DNA from: Halodesulfovibrio marinisediminis DSM 17456
GTDB taxonomy: Bacteria > Desulfobacterota > Desulfovibrionia > Desulfovibrionales > Desulfovibrionaceae
DNA length: 64,000 bases
Assembly (NCBI RefSeq): GCF_900129975.1
Contig: NZ_FSRG01000003.1
Location: 608,997-672,996 of the forward strand
Direction: 5' to 3'
Positions 18,403 through 27,586 of this stretch are shown in pieces. Made by a program: the position numbers and the translations under genes. Each line of letters opens with the position of its first letter. The stretch's first letter is position 1. The notes below the pieces were generated by a model. That model searched no databases. It had not been told where the DNA came from and saw only the letters and a program-made list of their open reading frames with translations.

Positions 18403-19422
18403 TCATCGGTAGCTAAAATAAATTGCACCCTTTCGAATAGTGGCAATTTTATTACCGGGAAACTGCACTATCTTCCCGCCAACATTGGCTTGCCACGCTG
18501 CATCCAGCGCAAGCAGGTTCTGTTGAAGCGGTTGGCCTTTGCCCATGCTGCTCAGTACTGCTTTATAGACTCGCAGCCTTGTAGCTTGGGACATGGATTC
18601 AAGGTCTTCTTTGAGCAATGTCGGTGTGTTAAAGTCAGTATTCTCAAGGTATTGCTTTATCAAAGCTGACCAGTGATCAGTATCAATCTGTGCAAGTTCC
18701 CAAAGAGACGTTATTGCATTGAGAAAGGCTGGATTCTCTTTGCATAACAGTGGGATAACTTGTGATCTTACGCGGTTGCGTAGGAAATTTTCATCTTCAT
18801 TTGACGCATCCTCACACCAGTAAAGGGAACATGCGTTGGCAAATGAAATAAGAGTTTCTTTTGGTGTCGAAAGCAGTGGGCGTAATATTTTACGATTATT
18901 GCATTTCCCTTCCATACCACCAAGAGCAGGCCATCCAGTGCCACGAATAAGACGCATGATAACGTCTTCTGCAAGATCGTTCGCGTGGTGCCCTGTTACA
19001 ATCCAGTCGGCGTTTAATGCCCGCCGTTCTCTTTCTAAAAATTTATACCTTACCATGCGCGCTGCTTCCTCTAGTCCTAATTTGTGGCGGGAAGCGAAGG
19101 CTGTGACGTCTTGAGAATCTACTTTTAATTCAATGTGTAATGATTCACAGAGCTGGCGGACATGTGCTTCTTCCGCATCAGCTTCAGGACGAAGTTGGTG
19201 GTTAAAGTGTGCAGCATGAATGCGGCAGCCATTCTTTTGGGCAAGGCAGGAAAGTATGATGAGCAGAGTACTGGAATCGACTCCTCCCGAAAGAGCAACA
19301 AGCAAAACAGAGCCTTTTAGAGGTGTTTTAAGTTTGCTTGTGATAAAATTCTCAATCCCAAGACAGATGTGTGCTGTCTTGGGATTGAGTTCTTGTAATT
19401 TAGTCGGAAGATGTCTGTTCAT
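18403..19422 (-). CDS. tilS: tRNA(Ile)-lysidine synthase
   Basis: TilS modifies C34 of the CAT-anticodon isoleucine tRNA to lysidine using ATP and lysine. The 339-residue product has the PP-loop LVALSGGVDSSTLL at residues 41-54, HAAHFNHQLRPEADAEEA and the VTGHHANDLAEDVIMRLIRGTG segment. It has a shorter C-terminal part than E. coli TilS. The start is uncertain: ATG 19422 or TTG 19437; neither has a clear ribosome site, so translation may be coupled to the gene ending at 19447. Confidence 0.92.
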   Translation of the reverse strand: MNRHLPTKLQELNPKTAHICLGIENFITSKLKTPLKGSVLLVALSGGVDSSTLLIILSCLAQKNGCRIHAAHFNHQLRPEADAEEAHVRQLCESLHIELKVDSQDVTAFASRHKLGLEEAARMVRYKFLERERRALNADWIVTGHHANDLAEDVIMRLIRGTGWPALGGMEGKCNNRKILRPLLSTPKETLISFANACSLYWCEDASNEDENFLRNRVRSQVIPLLCKENPAFLNAITSLWELAQIDTDHWSALIKQYLENTDFNTPTLLKEDLESMSQATRLRVYKAVLSSMGKGQPLQQNLLALDAAWQANVGGKIVQFPGNKIATIRKGAIYFSYR

Positions 19423-19446
19423 AATCTGTTTTAACAACAGTAGAGG

Positions 19447-19782
19447 CTAAACATAAATGTTCAGTTCTGTAAGCATCTCATCCATGTATTTGATCATATG
19501 CGCACGTAACTCTTCAGAAGCGTAAGATACGCATTCACAACGTAGTTTGTTTCGTGCGCGTACAAGGAGTTCCATGCGTAACGATGTGCCGTCAACTTCA
19601 AGGGCCATACAGTGTGGACCACATTCTTCGGTGTGCTCCTTTTGAACGTCGGAGAGGAGTTCCTGCGGGCAAGGAAGCCAGTAAATGCCATCCATTGCAC
19701 CGGCAAGTTCCATATCGTTCAGTCGGCCTGTAATAGCTTCAATTTGTTCGCCAGTGAAATCTTCAAGCAGGTAGAGTCGCAT
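19447..19782 (-). CDS. Conserved-looking hypothetical protein
   Basis: Family not recognised. The 111-residue product (MRLYLLEDFTGEQIEAITGRLNDMEL...) is acidic and soluble. Its centre has EECGPHCMALEVDG, with CxxxC spacing that could bind a metal or form a disulphide. It starts at ATG 19782 with AAAGGA a few bases upstream and sits in the minus-strand run between hemA and tilS, so it is probably cotranscribed with both. Confidence 0.75.
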   Translation of the reverse strand: MRLYLLEDFTGEQIEAITGRLNDMELAGAMDGIYWLPCPQELLSDVQKEHTEECGPHCMALEVDGTSLRMELLVRARNKLRCECVSYASEELRAHMIKYMDEMLTELNIYV

Positions 19783-19829
19783 GTGAGTATTCCTTTCTAT
19801 TCAGCTTACAGTATACGTACAGTCAAATG

Positions 19830-21137
19830 CTAGCGTCGTCTGTGCGGGTGTGCCTTAATGGTCACATTATCTTTATCCAGATTGAACATGCGGCGGGTAA
19901 TATCAATGTATCGTTCGCCAGCTTCTTCTTCCTCATAGCGTCGTTTGAGGAAAGAAATTGGTTCATGGTTCACTTTTTTGGAGATGGAATTGATCATCTC
20001 TCTTAAGTGCATTTCCATTTCTGGGGTTGCAGCTGGAATATGCTTGAGCGTCTTAGCAAGCTCTTCTTCCATAATAGCATCTGTTCTGTCGATAAGATCA
20101 ACAATGGTCGGCTGCAGTTGAAGTGACTTTAGCCATTTACTGAAGGTTGCGGTTTCACATTCAACAATTCTTCGAGCTTTATTGGCTTCTTCCTGACGTT
20201 GGGCAAGGTTTTCTTCAACCACTTCTTTCAGGTCATCGATATCGTACAGGTAGACGTTGTCTAAACCGTTAACGTCTGGATCAATGTCACGTGGTACGGC
20301 AATATCGATGAAGAACATGGAGCGGTTCTTACGTTTTTTCAATACCTGACGAATATCTTTAGCGCGGATAACAGCTTCATGAGCACCAGTAGAAGATATG
20401 ATGATATCTACTTTTTCCAGTTGATCGAAAAGCTGGTCAAACGGAATTGCTTCGCCGTTAAATTGTTCAGCAAGAGCCTGTCCGCGAGAAAGCGTGCGGT
20501 TTGCAACATAAACTTTGCTTATGCCGTTGTTCAGCAGGTGCGTTGCCGCAAGTTCTGCCATTTCACCGGCACCGATGAGCATGGCACTGCGTTCACTCAT
20601 ATCGCCGAAAATGCGTTTTGCCAGTTCAACAGCAGCGTATGAAATGGAAACAGCACTGGATGCGACACCGGTTTCAGTGCGCACTCGTTTAGCAACGGAA
20701 AATGCTTTATGGAGCAGTCTGTTGAGCACAACACCAGTGGTGTTTTTGTCAACTGCGTCATGGTACGCATCTTTAAGCTGACCAAGAATTTGTGGTTCGC
20801 CAATAACAAGTGAGTCAAGGCTGGCAGCAACGGTAAACAAGTGTGTTACCGCATCAAGGCCTTTGTGTTTGTAAACGTAGGGGGCAAGCTCTTCAACCGG
20901 CAGGTTGCGTGCCTTTGCCCAGCAGCTCAGTACGTGGTCGATGGCATTATCGCCCTCAGCAACTACAAGCAGTTCTACTCGGTTACAGGTCGAAAGCGTA
21001 AGTGCCTCTTTAATACATCCTTCAACAGGCACAACACCTTCTTCAAGATGCTTACAGTCTGTAAGAGCGAATTTTTCGCGGACTTCAACACCGGCGGTCT
21101 TATGGTTAAGACCTATAAGATAAATATCGCGATCCAT
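19830..21137 (-). CDS. hemA: Glutamyl-tRNA reductase
   Basis: Reduces glutamyl-tRNA(Glu) to glutamate-1-semialdehyde with NADPH, the first step of C5-pathway tetrapyrrole synthesis. The 435-residue product opens IYLIGLNHKTAGVEVREKF, with catalytic Cys51 in LSTCNRVE. An NADPH Rossmann segment (AMLIGAGEMAELAATHLL) and a C-terminal helical dimerisation domain follow. It lies 5 bases after the ccsA-like gene and shares a run with a precorrin-2 dehydrogenase, fitting siroheme and heme supply for sulfate-respiration enzymes and c-type cytochromes. Confidence 0.97.
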   Translation of the reverse strand: MDRDIYLIGLNHKTAGVEVREKFALTDCKHLEEGVVPVEGCIKEALTLSTCNRVELLVVAEGDNAIDHVLSCWAKARNLPVEELAPYVYKHKGLDAVTHLFTVAASLDSLVIGEPQILGQLKDAYHDAVDKNTTGVVLNRLLHKAFSVAKRVRTETGVASSAVSISYAAVELAKRIFGDMSERSAMLIGAGEMAELAATHLLNNGISKVYVANRTLSRGQALAEQFNGEAIPFDQLFDQLEKVDIIISSTGAHEAVIRAKDIRQVLKKRKNRSMFFIDIAVPRDIDPDVNGLDNVYLYDIDDLKEVVEENLAQRQEEANKARRIVECETATFSKWLKSLQLQPTIVDLIDRTDAIMEEELAKTLKHIPAATPEMEMHLREMINSISKKVNHEPISFLKRRYEEEEAGERYIDITRRMFNLDKDNVTIKAHPHRRR

Positions 21138-21142
21138 ATTAA

Positions 21143-21961
21143 TTACTGAAGAAAGCTATGATGTGTTGGGGTAAAGATATTAATGCCAATTAATGAGAAC
21201 ATGCAGATACCAAATATCCAAATAGCTGCACGAGCTGCCTTACGACCGCGCCATCCCAACACAAGTCTCTGGTGGAACAACCATGCGTAGACAAACCAGA
21301 CGCCCAGGGAAACAATTTCCTTTGGGTCACCGCTGAGTATTCTGCCCCATTCAATACGAGCCCAGATAAATCCGGTTACCAAACCTACTGTGTACAAAGG
21401 AAAACCGGCAACTACAGCAAGTTGGTTAACTTTGTCAAAAGTGTTTAGTGCGGGCAGTTCTTTTTCAAAATCACTAAGAGGTTCTTTTGATTTAATTTTA
21501 TTTTCAAGACGGGTGAATAAAATTCCAGCCCCGAATGCCATTGCAAGTAAGCCAAAGCTTAAAAACAGTGTGCCGATATGGAGGCCGAAGAATGCTCCAG
21601 ACCATGCTTTTGGTAATTGTGACACGCTCTTAGCATGAAACGAGCCAATGAATAGCACAAGTGCAAGTGGCGAAGCGGTGATCGATAAAAAGGAAAGCTT
21701 AAATCGCCACCACATAAAAAAGTACATAAGCAATAAGCTCCATGACAGCATGGAGATATAGTAACCGGAAGGAAGAGCCCATCCGTTAAGCGCTAAGGCG
21801 TACCCGAGAATAACTGTGTGTAGTCCGAATCCGGTGATAGTCAACGCATTAGACAGCAGTTTAAATTTTCGGTTTTTAAGAATTGAACCGGTAAAAACGG
21901 TAATAGCACCCAAACCATACAACGTAACGACAAGAATGGAGAATAGCTCAAATGAGCTCAT
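21143..21961 (-). CDS. CcsA/HemX-type membrane protein
   Basis: A 272-residue integral membrane protein with about eight predicted helices, the first at residues 5-27. Its layout, with the segment WGRILSGDPKEIVSLGVWFVY between helices 6 and 7, matches the CcsA/CcmC/HemX family that handles heme in cytochrome c maturation. The WGR-x-DPKE region corresponds to the WWD-like heme-binding motif, here only partly conserved. It overlaps the upstream gene by 14 bases and precedes hemA, the usual hemX-hemA pairing. HemX and CcsA roles cannot be separated from sequence alone. Confidence 0.85.
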   Translation of the reverse strand: MSSFELFSILVVTLYGLGAITVFTGSILKNRKFKLLSNALTITGFGLHTVILGYALALNGWALPSGYYISMLSWSLLLMYFFMWWRFKLSFLSITASPLALVLFIGSFHAKSVSQLPKAWSGAFFGLHIGTLFLSFGLLAMAFGAGILFTRLENKIKSKEPLSDFEKELPALNTFDKVNQLAVVAGFPLYTVGLVTGFIWARIEWGRILSGDPKEIVSLGVWFVYAWLFHQRLVLGWRGRKAARAAIWIFGICMFSLIGINIFTPTHHSFLQ

Positions 21962-22637
21962 GGAGTAACGCTCCTATGTTAGAATGCAATGTCTCCGGAA
22001 GGGTAGACCGTAAAATAGATTCAGCCGCAATTCGATCTTTTTTCTGAATAGCTTCTGCAATGTCAGAAGAAACAAGGCTTCGGAACACAGCTGTGTTCTG
22101 TGCAGTATCATTTGCCAGTTCAAGTATCAATGGACGAATCCGTCCCATGAGTGTGACTACTGGGGCGTATTTGTCGCCAACCAGTTCCTGAAGTTCTTTT
22201 TTTATCTTGCGGGAAAGCGCTGGACTGGCACCACCCGTGGAAAGAGTAATAAGCAAATCACCCTTTTCAATATGTGCAGGAACAGTAAATGTTCCCGCCG
22301 AAGGATCATCAATAACATTGCATAGAACTTTTTGCTTTGCACATGCTTTTGAAACAGCTTCGTTAATTTCACGGTTGCCTGTAGATGCAAAAACAAGAGT
22401 TTTCCCTTTAACATCGCTTGCTTCAAAATCACGCTGGGCGTAGGAAACAAGAGGGCTGTTAAGTAGTTGCAGCAAATCAGCATCAGCCACGTCTTCAATT
22501 GCAAAGGTGTCCAGAACAGTTACTTGTGACGGATTTGCTTTAAGAAGAGTGGCAAGCTTTCGCTGCCCGACTTTGCCAAGCCCAACGATAAGACAGTGCG
22601 TACCATGAAGGTCTAATAGAAGAGGATAATAGCGCAT
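21948..22637 (-). CDS. Precorrin-2 dehydrogenase (siroheme synthase N-domain)
   Basis: A 229-residue stand-alone protein of the Met8p/CysG-N family that oxidises precorrin-2 to sirohydrochlorin with NAD+. It starts MRYYPLLLDLHGTHCLIVGLGKVGQRKLA; the GLGKVG loop binds NAD. AKQKVLCNVIDDPSAGTFTVPA and LSTGGASPALSRKIK are family hallmarks. There is no methyltransferase domain. First gene of the run leading to hemA, tilS and adk. In Desulfovibrio sirohydrochlorin feeds both siroheme and the alternative heme pathway. Confidence 0.92.
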   Translation of the reverse strand: MRYYPLLLDLHGTHCLIVGLGKVGQRKLATLLKANPSQVTVLDTFAIEDVADADLLQLLNSPLVSYAQRDFEASDVKGKTLVFASTGNREINEAVSKACAKQKVLCNVIDDPSAGTFTVPAHIEKGDLLITLSTGGASPALSRKIKKELQELVGDKYAPVVTLMGRIRPLILELANDTAQNTAVFRSLVSSDIAEAIQKKDRIAAESILRSTLPETLHSNIGALLHELI

Positions 22638-22827
22638 AGCTGTCTTATATATTGTGTATTGCGTCTTGTAAAATGCTGCCTTGGGTAAGTTGTTCTTAAA
22701 AATACAGGGTGAATACTTTGAAAGAGTAGAGTGTGACTTTTAAAAGTCTTTTTACTTAAGCAAGGAACTGTATAAATAAGTTGAGCCCAGCGGGGGGCAA
22801 GATAATTTTTTACCGTCTTATGTCATT

Positions 22828-24036
22828 ATGAAGAAATATTGCGTTATTCAATTGGGTGATCTGGCAGATCTTTTTCAGACAAAACGGCTTATTCTGTCCC
22901 TGAGTCGTAATGATGCGAAGGTACATATATGTGTGTCGCCTGAGTTACAAGCTGCTGCATTGTATTTGTATCCAGAAACAGTAGTGCATATTGTACCGCA
23001 AGTGGCAGAAGGTGAAGATGTTTCTGCTGCTGAGTGGTTGCAATCAGAAGCATTCGATGCCGTATATAATCTCCATGGCTGTCCGCAAAATATGAATTTG
23101 TTCAATTACTTTGCTCCGGGCGTGATGCATGGATATTGGCGGCATAAGGGACGTGAGTATCGCAGTAAGTGGCTTACATGTTTATCTCGTGTTCAAGGAC
23201 GTCAACGCTTTCTGAATGCTATGGATATGTGGGCACATTTAGCTCCTTCGCCTATTCCGTCTCATATGGTTAACCCGATTGCGATGCGCAAGGGGGGCGG
23301 CATTGGTGTAGCTTTACGGGACAATAATAACAGGGTGTTACCGATATCTGTTTTGGCAGGATGCATAAATTCTGTCTGTACAGCCAGTCGTGAAAACGAT
23401 GTTGTCCTGTTTGGAGAAAAAGAGGATGAGCCGCTTGTAGCTGAGTTGCTTCCGTTGTTAAAAGATAAGATAGCAGCAAAGACCGTTAGCCGATGTTTTG
23501 AGACAACTTTTGAAGAGGACATGGAGATTATCAGCACGTTGGATATGCTTGTGACTCCAGAATCTACTTTAATGCATGCTGCTGCTCATGTTGGGACCCC
23601 AGTGAATGCCTTTTTCCACTCGTCTGCATGGTGTATGGCAAACGGACCATATGGATTAGGGCATAGGATCTGGCAAGCTGATATTGCGTGTGCACCGTGC
23701 AATCAAGCAGACGATTGTTCCGAACAATTTGCATGCATGCATGTGTTCGGTGAAGAACAATTACAGCGTTTTCTTGCTGGTAAGATCGACAAGAACTATC
23801 CTGCAGGCGTTACTGGATATGTTTCTATGCTTGATGAAGTTGGGGTTACGTACATGCCTGTCTTCGGAACAGAAGAACATGCAGAAGAGCGACTTGCTTT
23901 GCGTGGGGTGGCTTCGGAATTTGTCGGCATAACTAAAATTAGTAAAACAGTGCCTCAGGGAAGCAAAAATTTTTATGCGGAGCAGGATTGGTTGTTGTCC
24001 AACTGTGTCGCTGATGAGGAGGACTATGATGAATAA
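22828..24036 (+). CDS. Glycosyltransferase family 9 (heptosyltransferase-like)
   Basis: A 402-residue cytosolic enzyme of the GT-B type. The N-terminal domain opens KKYCVIQLGDLADLFQTKRL, a variant of the IxxxxLGDxxxxxP start of heptosyltransferases. The C-terminal half has GIGVALRDNNNRVLP and LDMLVTPESTLMHAAAHVGTPVNAFF, the nucleotide-sugar site of family GT9. It probably adds sugars to lipopolysaccharide core or flagellin; substrate is unknown. It overlaps the next glycosyltransferase by 8 bases, so the two are made together. Confidence 0.83.
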   Translation: MKKYCVIQLGDLADLFQTKRLILSLSRNDAKVHICVSPELQAAALYLYPETVVHIVPQVAEGEDVSAAEWLQSEAFDAVYNLHGCPQNMNLFNYFAPGVMHGYWRHKGREYRSKWLTCLSRVQGRQRFLNAMDMWAHLAPSPIPSHMVNPIAMRKGGGIGVALRDNNNRVLPISVLAGCINSVCTASRENDVVLFGEKEDEPLVAELLPLLKDKIAAKTVSRCFETTFEEDMEIISTLDMLVTPESTLMHAAAHVGTPVNAFFHSSAWCMANGPYGLGHRIWQADIACAPCNQADDCSEQFACMHVFGEEQLQRFLAGKIDKNYPAGVTGYVSMLDEVGVTYMPVFGTEEHAEERLALRGVASEFVGITKISKTVPQGSKNFYAEQDWLLSNCVADEEDYDE

Positions 24037-25054
24037 TACCCAGCAACATATTCTTATTGTTCCTCCGTTAGATAAGTCTGAAGCCTGTATTGTTACCGGT
24101 TGTAAGGAATCATTAGAAAAATTGGGACATAAGGTGTCGGTCTTTAATACTGAGGCATGGGTGCCTGTCTGTTCTGCGCTTCAGAACTTGCCTGTGACGT
24201 TGGCTCATCAAGATGCCCTAGGCTCACAAGGAATGGAACTTATTTCTGGTGCTGTGGTGGCGGTAGTAGAGTCACAACATATCGACATTGTTCTTGGATT
24301 TCCTCAATCGCCCCTTACCTCTAGTTCTCGAGAGAAAATGCAGGCACGAGGGATTGTAACAGTTTGTTGGATGACTGAAGAATATGCTTCGTTCCCATAT
24401 TGGCGTAAGGCCATTGAATGCTGCGATGTTGTTGCAACAATTCAGCATGAGCCGTTTATTAGTGAACTTTCTGTGCTTGGGCATGTTCCGGTATATCTGC
24501 CATTCGCAGCAAAAAGTGCCTGTTGCACACCAGTAGTTACCCATACGGCAGCAGAGGGTATGATTGCTGTTCTCGGAGATGCCAGTGACGAAATGGCTAA
24601 TGCCTTATCCTCTCACACAGGGAGAGGAATGGTACTTTGGGGAGACGGCTGGGAAAAATACGAGCAGCTTGTACCGTATTATCAAGGAAAGCTTCAATCC
24701 CTTACTCGTTCAGAGCGTAAGGCCTTGTATAGAGACGCCGCTATTATTGTGAACATTCATTCTACAGATGTCGGCACTGGTGACTCTGTAAATATGGAGA
24801 CGTTTGCCATTGCCTCATGTGGCGGCTTTCAATTAGTAGACAAACGAACTCTTATGGAAGGTATGTTTTCGTATGATGAGTTGGTTATGTTCGAGTCTGC
24901 AGAAGAATTGTCAGAGCTACTTACTGAATTTATTGATGACCGAAATGCCCGTCTTGAATATGCGCGTAATGCACAGAAGCTTGTGTTAGCTAAGCATACC
25001 TATGAGCAGCGAATGGAAAGTCTGCTGCAAGCCATTGCCGAAGCGATAAAATAG
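24029..25054 (+). CDS. CgeB-like glycosyltransferase
   Basis: A 341-residue protein with a weak N-terminal domain (HILIVPPLDKSEACIVTG...) and a C-terminal GT-B domain. The latter has IIVNIHSTDVGTGDSVNMETFAIASCGGFQLVD and FESAEELSELLTEFIDD, typical of the CgeB/Glyco_trans_1_2 group found in Desulfovibrio surface-polymer clusters. The start is ATG 24029, 6 bases past GAGGAGG; ATG 24026 is also possible. Together with the GT9 gene it forms a two-gene unit ending at a shared terminator. Confidence 0.78.
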   Translation: MNNTQQHILIVPPLDKSEACIVTGCKESLEKLGHKVSVFNTEAWVPVCSALQNLPVTLAHQDALGSQGMELISGAVVAVVESQHIDIVLGFPQSPLTSSSREKMQARGIVTVCWMTEEYASFPYWRKAIECCDVVATIQHEPFISELSVLGHVPVYLPFAAKSACCTPVVTHTAAEGMIAVLGDASDEMANALSSHTGRGMVLWGDGWEKYEQLVPYYQGKLQSLTRSERKALYRDAAIIVNIHSTDVGTGDSVNMETFAIASCGGFQLVDKRTLMEGMFSYDELVMFESAEELSELLTEFIDDRNARLEYARNAQKLVLAKHTYEQRMESLLQAIAEAIK

Positions 25055-25082
25055 TCTTTGGTCCATCTATATCATATATAAA

Positions 25083-25116
25083 AAAAGGCTGTCCTTCGTA
25101 TGAGGACAGCCTTTTT
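25083..25116. terminator. Bidirectional terminator
   Basis: AAGGCTGTCC at 25085-25094 pairs with GGACAGCCTT at 25104-25113, flanked by A and T runs. It serves both the glycosyltransferase unit (+) and ispDF (-). Confidence 0.93.
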
Positions 25117-25136
25117 TCATTAGTTAAGTAAGAATG

Positions 25137-26318
25137 CTAGCCGCGTAATGCCATAACGGCAGCTACGGCTTTGATACCTTTTTTCTCACCGGTAAATCCA
25201 AGCTTTTCTTCGGTAGTAGCTTTGACGTTCACCTGATCATCATTGAGTTTAAGCATGCGGCAGATGTTTTTTTTGATCTGCGGCTTCCAAGGCACGAGAC
25301 GTGGCACCTGTGCAATGATGGTGAGGTCTACGTTTGTAAGACGGTATCCACGCTGAAGAAACTTGTCATAGACTTCGTTGAGAAGTACTCCGCTAGAAAT
25401 ATTGTCGAACTGCTCTGAGGAATCCGGAAAATGTTCGCCAATATCGCCGTCTCCCATGCAGCCGAGAAGTGCGTCACAGAGGGCATGGAGGAGAACGTCG
25501 CCGTCTGAGTGAGCTATAACTTCTGGAGCACCTTGAATAGGGATACCGCCGAGCTTCATCGGGCGTCCTTTGCCGTAGCGGTGTACATCGTATCCCCATC
25601 CGGTAACTGGAATTGGCATAGGGGGCTCTTTTGATTCGATCATGGCAAGGTCTTCCGGATTTGTGATTTTGCAGTTTGTTGCTTCGCCTTCTACCATTTC
25701 AACGGTGAATCCTGCCTGCTCAGCAATAGATGCATCGTCTGTTACTTCCCAGCCCTCCTCGTTGCACTTGTTGTGTACATCAATCAGCATTTTTTTGTCG
25801 AATCCTTGCGGAGTCTGGCATGCTCGAAGGGTAGAGCGGTCAAGTGTATGGCAGACAGTGTTGTTTTGAGTAACTTTAATGGTATCTGTTACCGGAATTG
25901 CAGGAATTACTGCCTGCGCTCCTTCTGAGAGGGAGTCGAGAAGGGTGTTAGAAAGCGCTGCGGAGAAGAACGGGCGAGCTGCATCGTGTACGAGTACATG
26001 AGTACATTCTTTCGGCAGTGCCTGCAGTCCATTGTAGACAGAATCCTGTCGGCGTGCACCACCAGCTATGACTTTCCATGGCAGTCCAAGTCTGCGCCCA
26101 AAATCGAGATTCTTGAGCGTATTTGTAGCTTCTTCGATGTCTTCTTCTGGAAAGACAAATATGAGACCGCGCATACGTGTTGTATGAGAGAAGGTGATTG
26201 CGGAGTGCCAGAAAAGCGGTGCACCTTTCCATTCTAGAAACTGTTTTTTGACGCCATTTGTGGCTTCAGAAAGTCTGGTGCCGGAACCGGCAGCAAGAAT
26301 GATGGACCAACAATGCAT
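25137..26318 (-). CDS. ispDF: Bifunctional IspD/IspF isoprenoid enzyme
   Basis: A fusion catalysing two non-consecutive steps of the MEP pathway: CTP + MEP to CDP-ME (IspD), and the cyclisation to MEcPP (IspF). In the 393-residue product IspD covers residues 1-230, with LAAGSGTRLSEATNGVKKQF and the VLVHDAARPF segment. IspF covers 235-393, with GWGYDVHRYGKGRPMKLGG (metal-binding Asp/His) and AHSDGDVLLHALCDALLG, GDIGEHFPD. Such fusions are common in alpha-, delta- and epsilon-proteobacteria. The rnpB terminator lies just upstream, so it needs its own promoter. Confidence 0.97.
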   Translation of the reverse strand: MHCWSIILAAGSGTRLSEATNGVKKQFLEWKGAPLFWHSAITFSHTTRMRGLIFVFPEEDIEEATNTLKNLDFGRRLGLPWKVIAGGARRQDSVYNGLQALPKECTHVLVHDAARPFFSAALSNTLLDSLSEGAQAVIPAIPVTDTIKVTQNNTVCHTLDRSTLRACQTPQGFDKKMLIDVHNKCNEEGWEVTDDASIAEQAGFTVEMVEGEATNCKITNPEDLAMIESKEPPMPIPVTGWGYDVHRYGKGRPMKLGGIPIQGAPEVIAHSDGDVLLHALCDALLGCMGDGDIGEHFPDSSEQFDNISSGVLLNEVYDKFLQRGYRLTNVDLTIIAQVPRLVPWKPQIKKNICRMLKLNDDQVNVKATTEEKLGFTGEKKGIKAVAAVMALRG

Positions 26319-26368
26319 GGGAGTTCCTTACATATTGTAGGGTGGTAGTAGTAAAAAAGTTTAGCATA

Positions 26369-26398
26369 CAAAAAAAGGGTGCAACGCACCCTTTTTTT
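26369..26398 (-). terminator. Terminator after rnpB
   Basis: AAAAAAGGGTGC / GCACCCTTTTTTT, a 12-bp stem with loop AAC; the T run is present on both strands. It separates rnpB from ispDF. Confidence 0.9.
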
Positions 26399-26406
26399 AA
26401 AAATAT

Positions 26407-26768
26407 GGAGTTAGACTATAAGCCGGGTTTTGTCTCCCTCTTGCGAGGGCGGTTATCATTCGTCTAGGATTATGATTACTCATAACCTCAAGCAACCTAC
26501 CCGAAAACAACGACCGGGCCGGTCGTAACTGTTTCCCTATTTGGTCTTGCTCTGAACGGGGTTTACCTAGCCTATCATGTCACCATGATACCTGGTGAGC
26601 TCTTACCTCACCGTTTCACCCTTACCGGCAGTAAAACTGCTTAGGCGGTTTGCTTTCTGTGGCACTCTCCGAGGATCACTCCCCCTGGGTGTTACCCAGC
26701 GCTCTGCCCTTTAGAGCCCGGACTTTCCTCCCCGCACTAATGTGCGCGACGATAACCTGTCCAACTCC
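26407..26768 (-). ncRNA. rnpB: RNase P RNA (bacterial class A)
   Basis: The catalytic RNA that removes 5' leaders from tRNA precursors. Read on the minus strand it has GGAGGAAAGTCCGGGCTC near the 5' end, GTAAGGGTGAAACGGTGAG in the middle and the closing block AGACAAAACCCGGCTTATAG. These are the universally conserved pieces of bacterial RNase P. The extreme ends GGAGTTGGAC and GTCTAACTCC pair as helix P1, which fixes the limits. It starts only 10 bases after the zinc-ribbon gene, so it may be cotranscribed with it or use a promoter inside it. Confidence 0.96.
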
Positions 26769-26778
26769 AAAATATGTT

Positions 26779-27531
26779 TTATGCTTCTTCTGCTGCGTTT
26801 TCCTCTTCACTACCAAAGTGTTCTGACCAGTAGATCAGACGCTGGCAGTTAGGACAGCTGAGGATCTGGTGTCCCTTCTGAAGCTCGATGTAGCTCTGTG
26901 GCGGAATAGCAATGTGACAGCCGTTACAGATTTGTTCTTTAACGGAAACGATAACTGGGTTGTCCAAACGGGAACGGATGAACTCGTAACGGTTGAGGAT
27001 AGGAGTAGGAACTTCTTTACCTGCAATATTACGTTTTTTATCCAGCTTTTCGAGAACCTTGTTAGCTTCTTCAACACGCTCTTTAAGGCTTGTTTTCTTT
27101 GCTTCCAGGTCATTTTTGAGGATGCTGTAACGTTCATCCATGTCAGAAACAGCCATCTGCTGACGATCAAGTTCTTCAGCAAGAGCAAGTTTTTCTTCTT
27201 CACGGAGACGGTTAAGCTTCTCAAGGTTGTCCATTTCGCGCATCATTGCATGGTACTCTTTAGTGTTACCAACGAGCATGAGCTTGGACTTGCTTTTTTT
27301 AACTTTGAGAGCGTCGTTTTCGATCTCAGAGTTGATGCGTTTTTCCTGTGCCTTGAGGTGATCAATTTTCTCAAGGAAGCGGTTGCGCTGGCTTTCAAGC
27401 GCATCAAAGCGCTCCTGAAGAGCTTCCACTTCTTTTGGAGCTTCATCAAGTTCGCTGGTGATACCAAGGATTTCATCATCAACAAGCTGCAGTGCAACAA
27501 GCTGTTCGATTTGCTTTAAATACAGGCTCAA
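26779..27531 (-). CDS. Coiled-coil zinc-ribbon protein (CT398/DUF164 type)
   Basis: A 250-residue protein with a long coiled coil (residues about 15-180, many Glu/Lys/Leu heptads such as LEALDELEAL-like runs) and a C-terminal zinc ribbon CNGC...CPNC (about residues 200-227). This is the plan of the CT398/YacK-like zf-RING_7 family; a nucleic-acid or trafficking role has been suggested from its structure but the function is not settled. It lies between nif3 and rnpB, a neighbourhood I believe recurs in related bacteria. AGGAGG precedes the ATG at 27531. Confidence 0.85.
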   Translation of the reverse strand: MSLYLKQIEQLVALQLVDDEILGITSELDEAPKEVEALQERFDALESQRNRFLEKIDHLKAQEKRINSEIENDALKVKKSKSKLMLVGNTKEYHAMMREMDNLEKLNRLREEEKLALAEELDRQQMAVSDMDERYSILKNDLEAKKTSLKERVEEANKVLEKLDKKRNIAGKEVPTPILNRYEFIRSRLDNPVIVSVKEQICNGCHIAIPPQSYIELQKGHQILSCPNCQRLIYWSEHFGSEEENAAEEA

Positions 27532-27586
27532 GGTTTTTTCCTCCTGAAAACCATAAGGTTCGGATTTCGCCGAAACTGTGAAATTT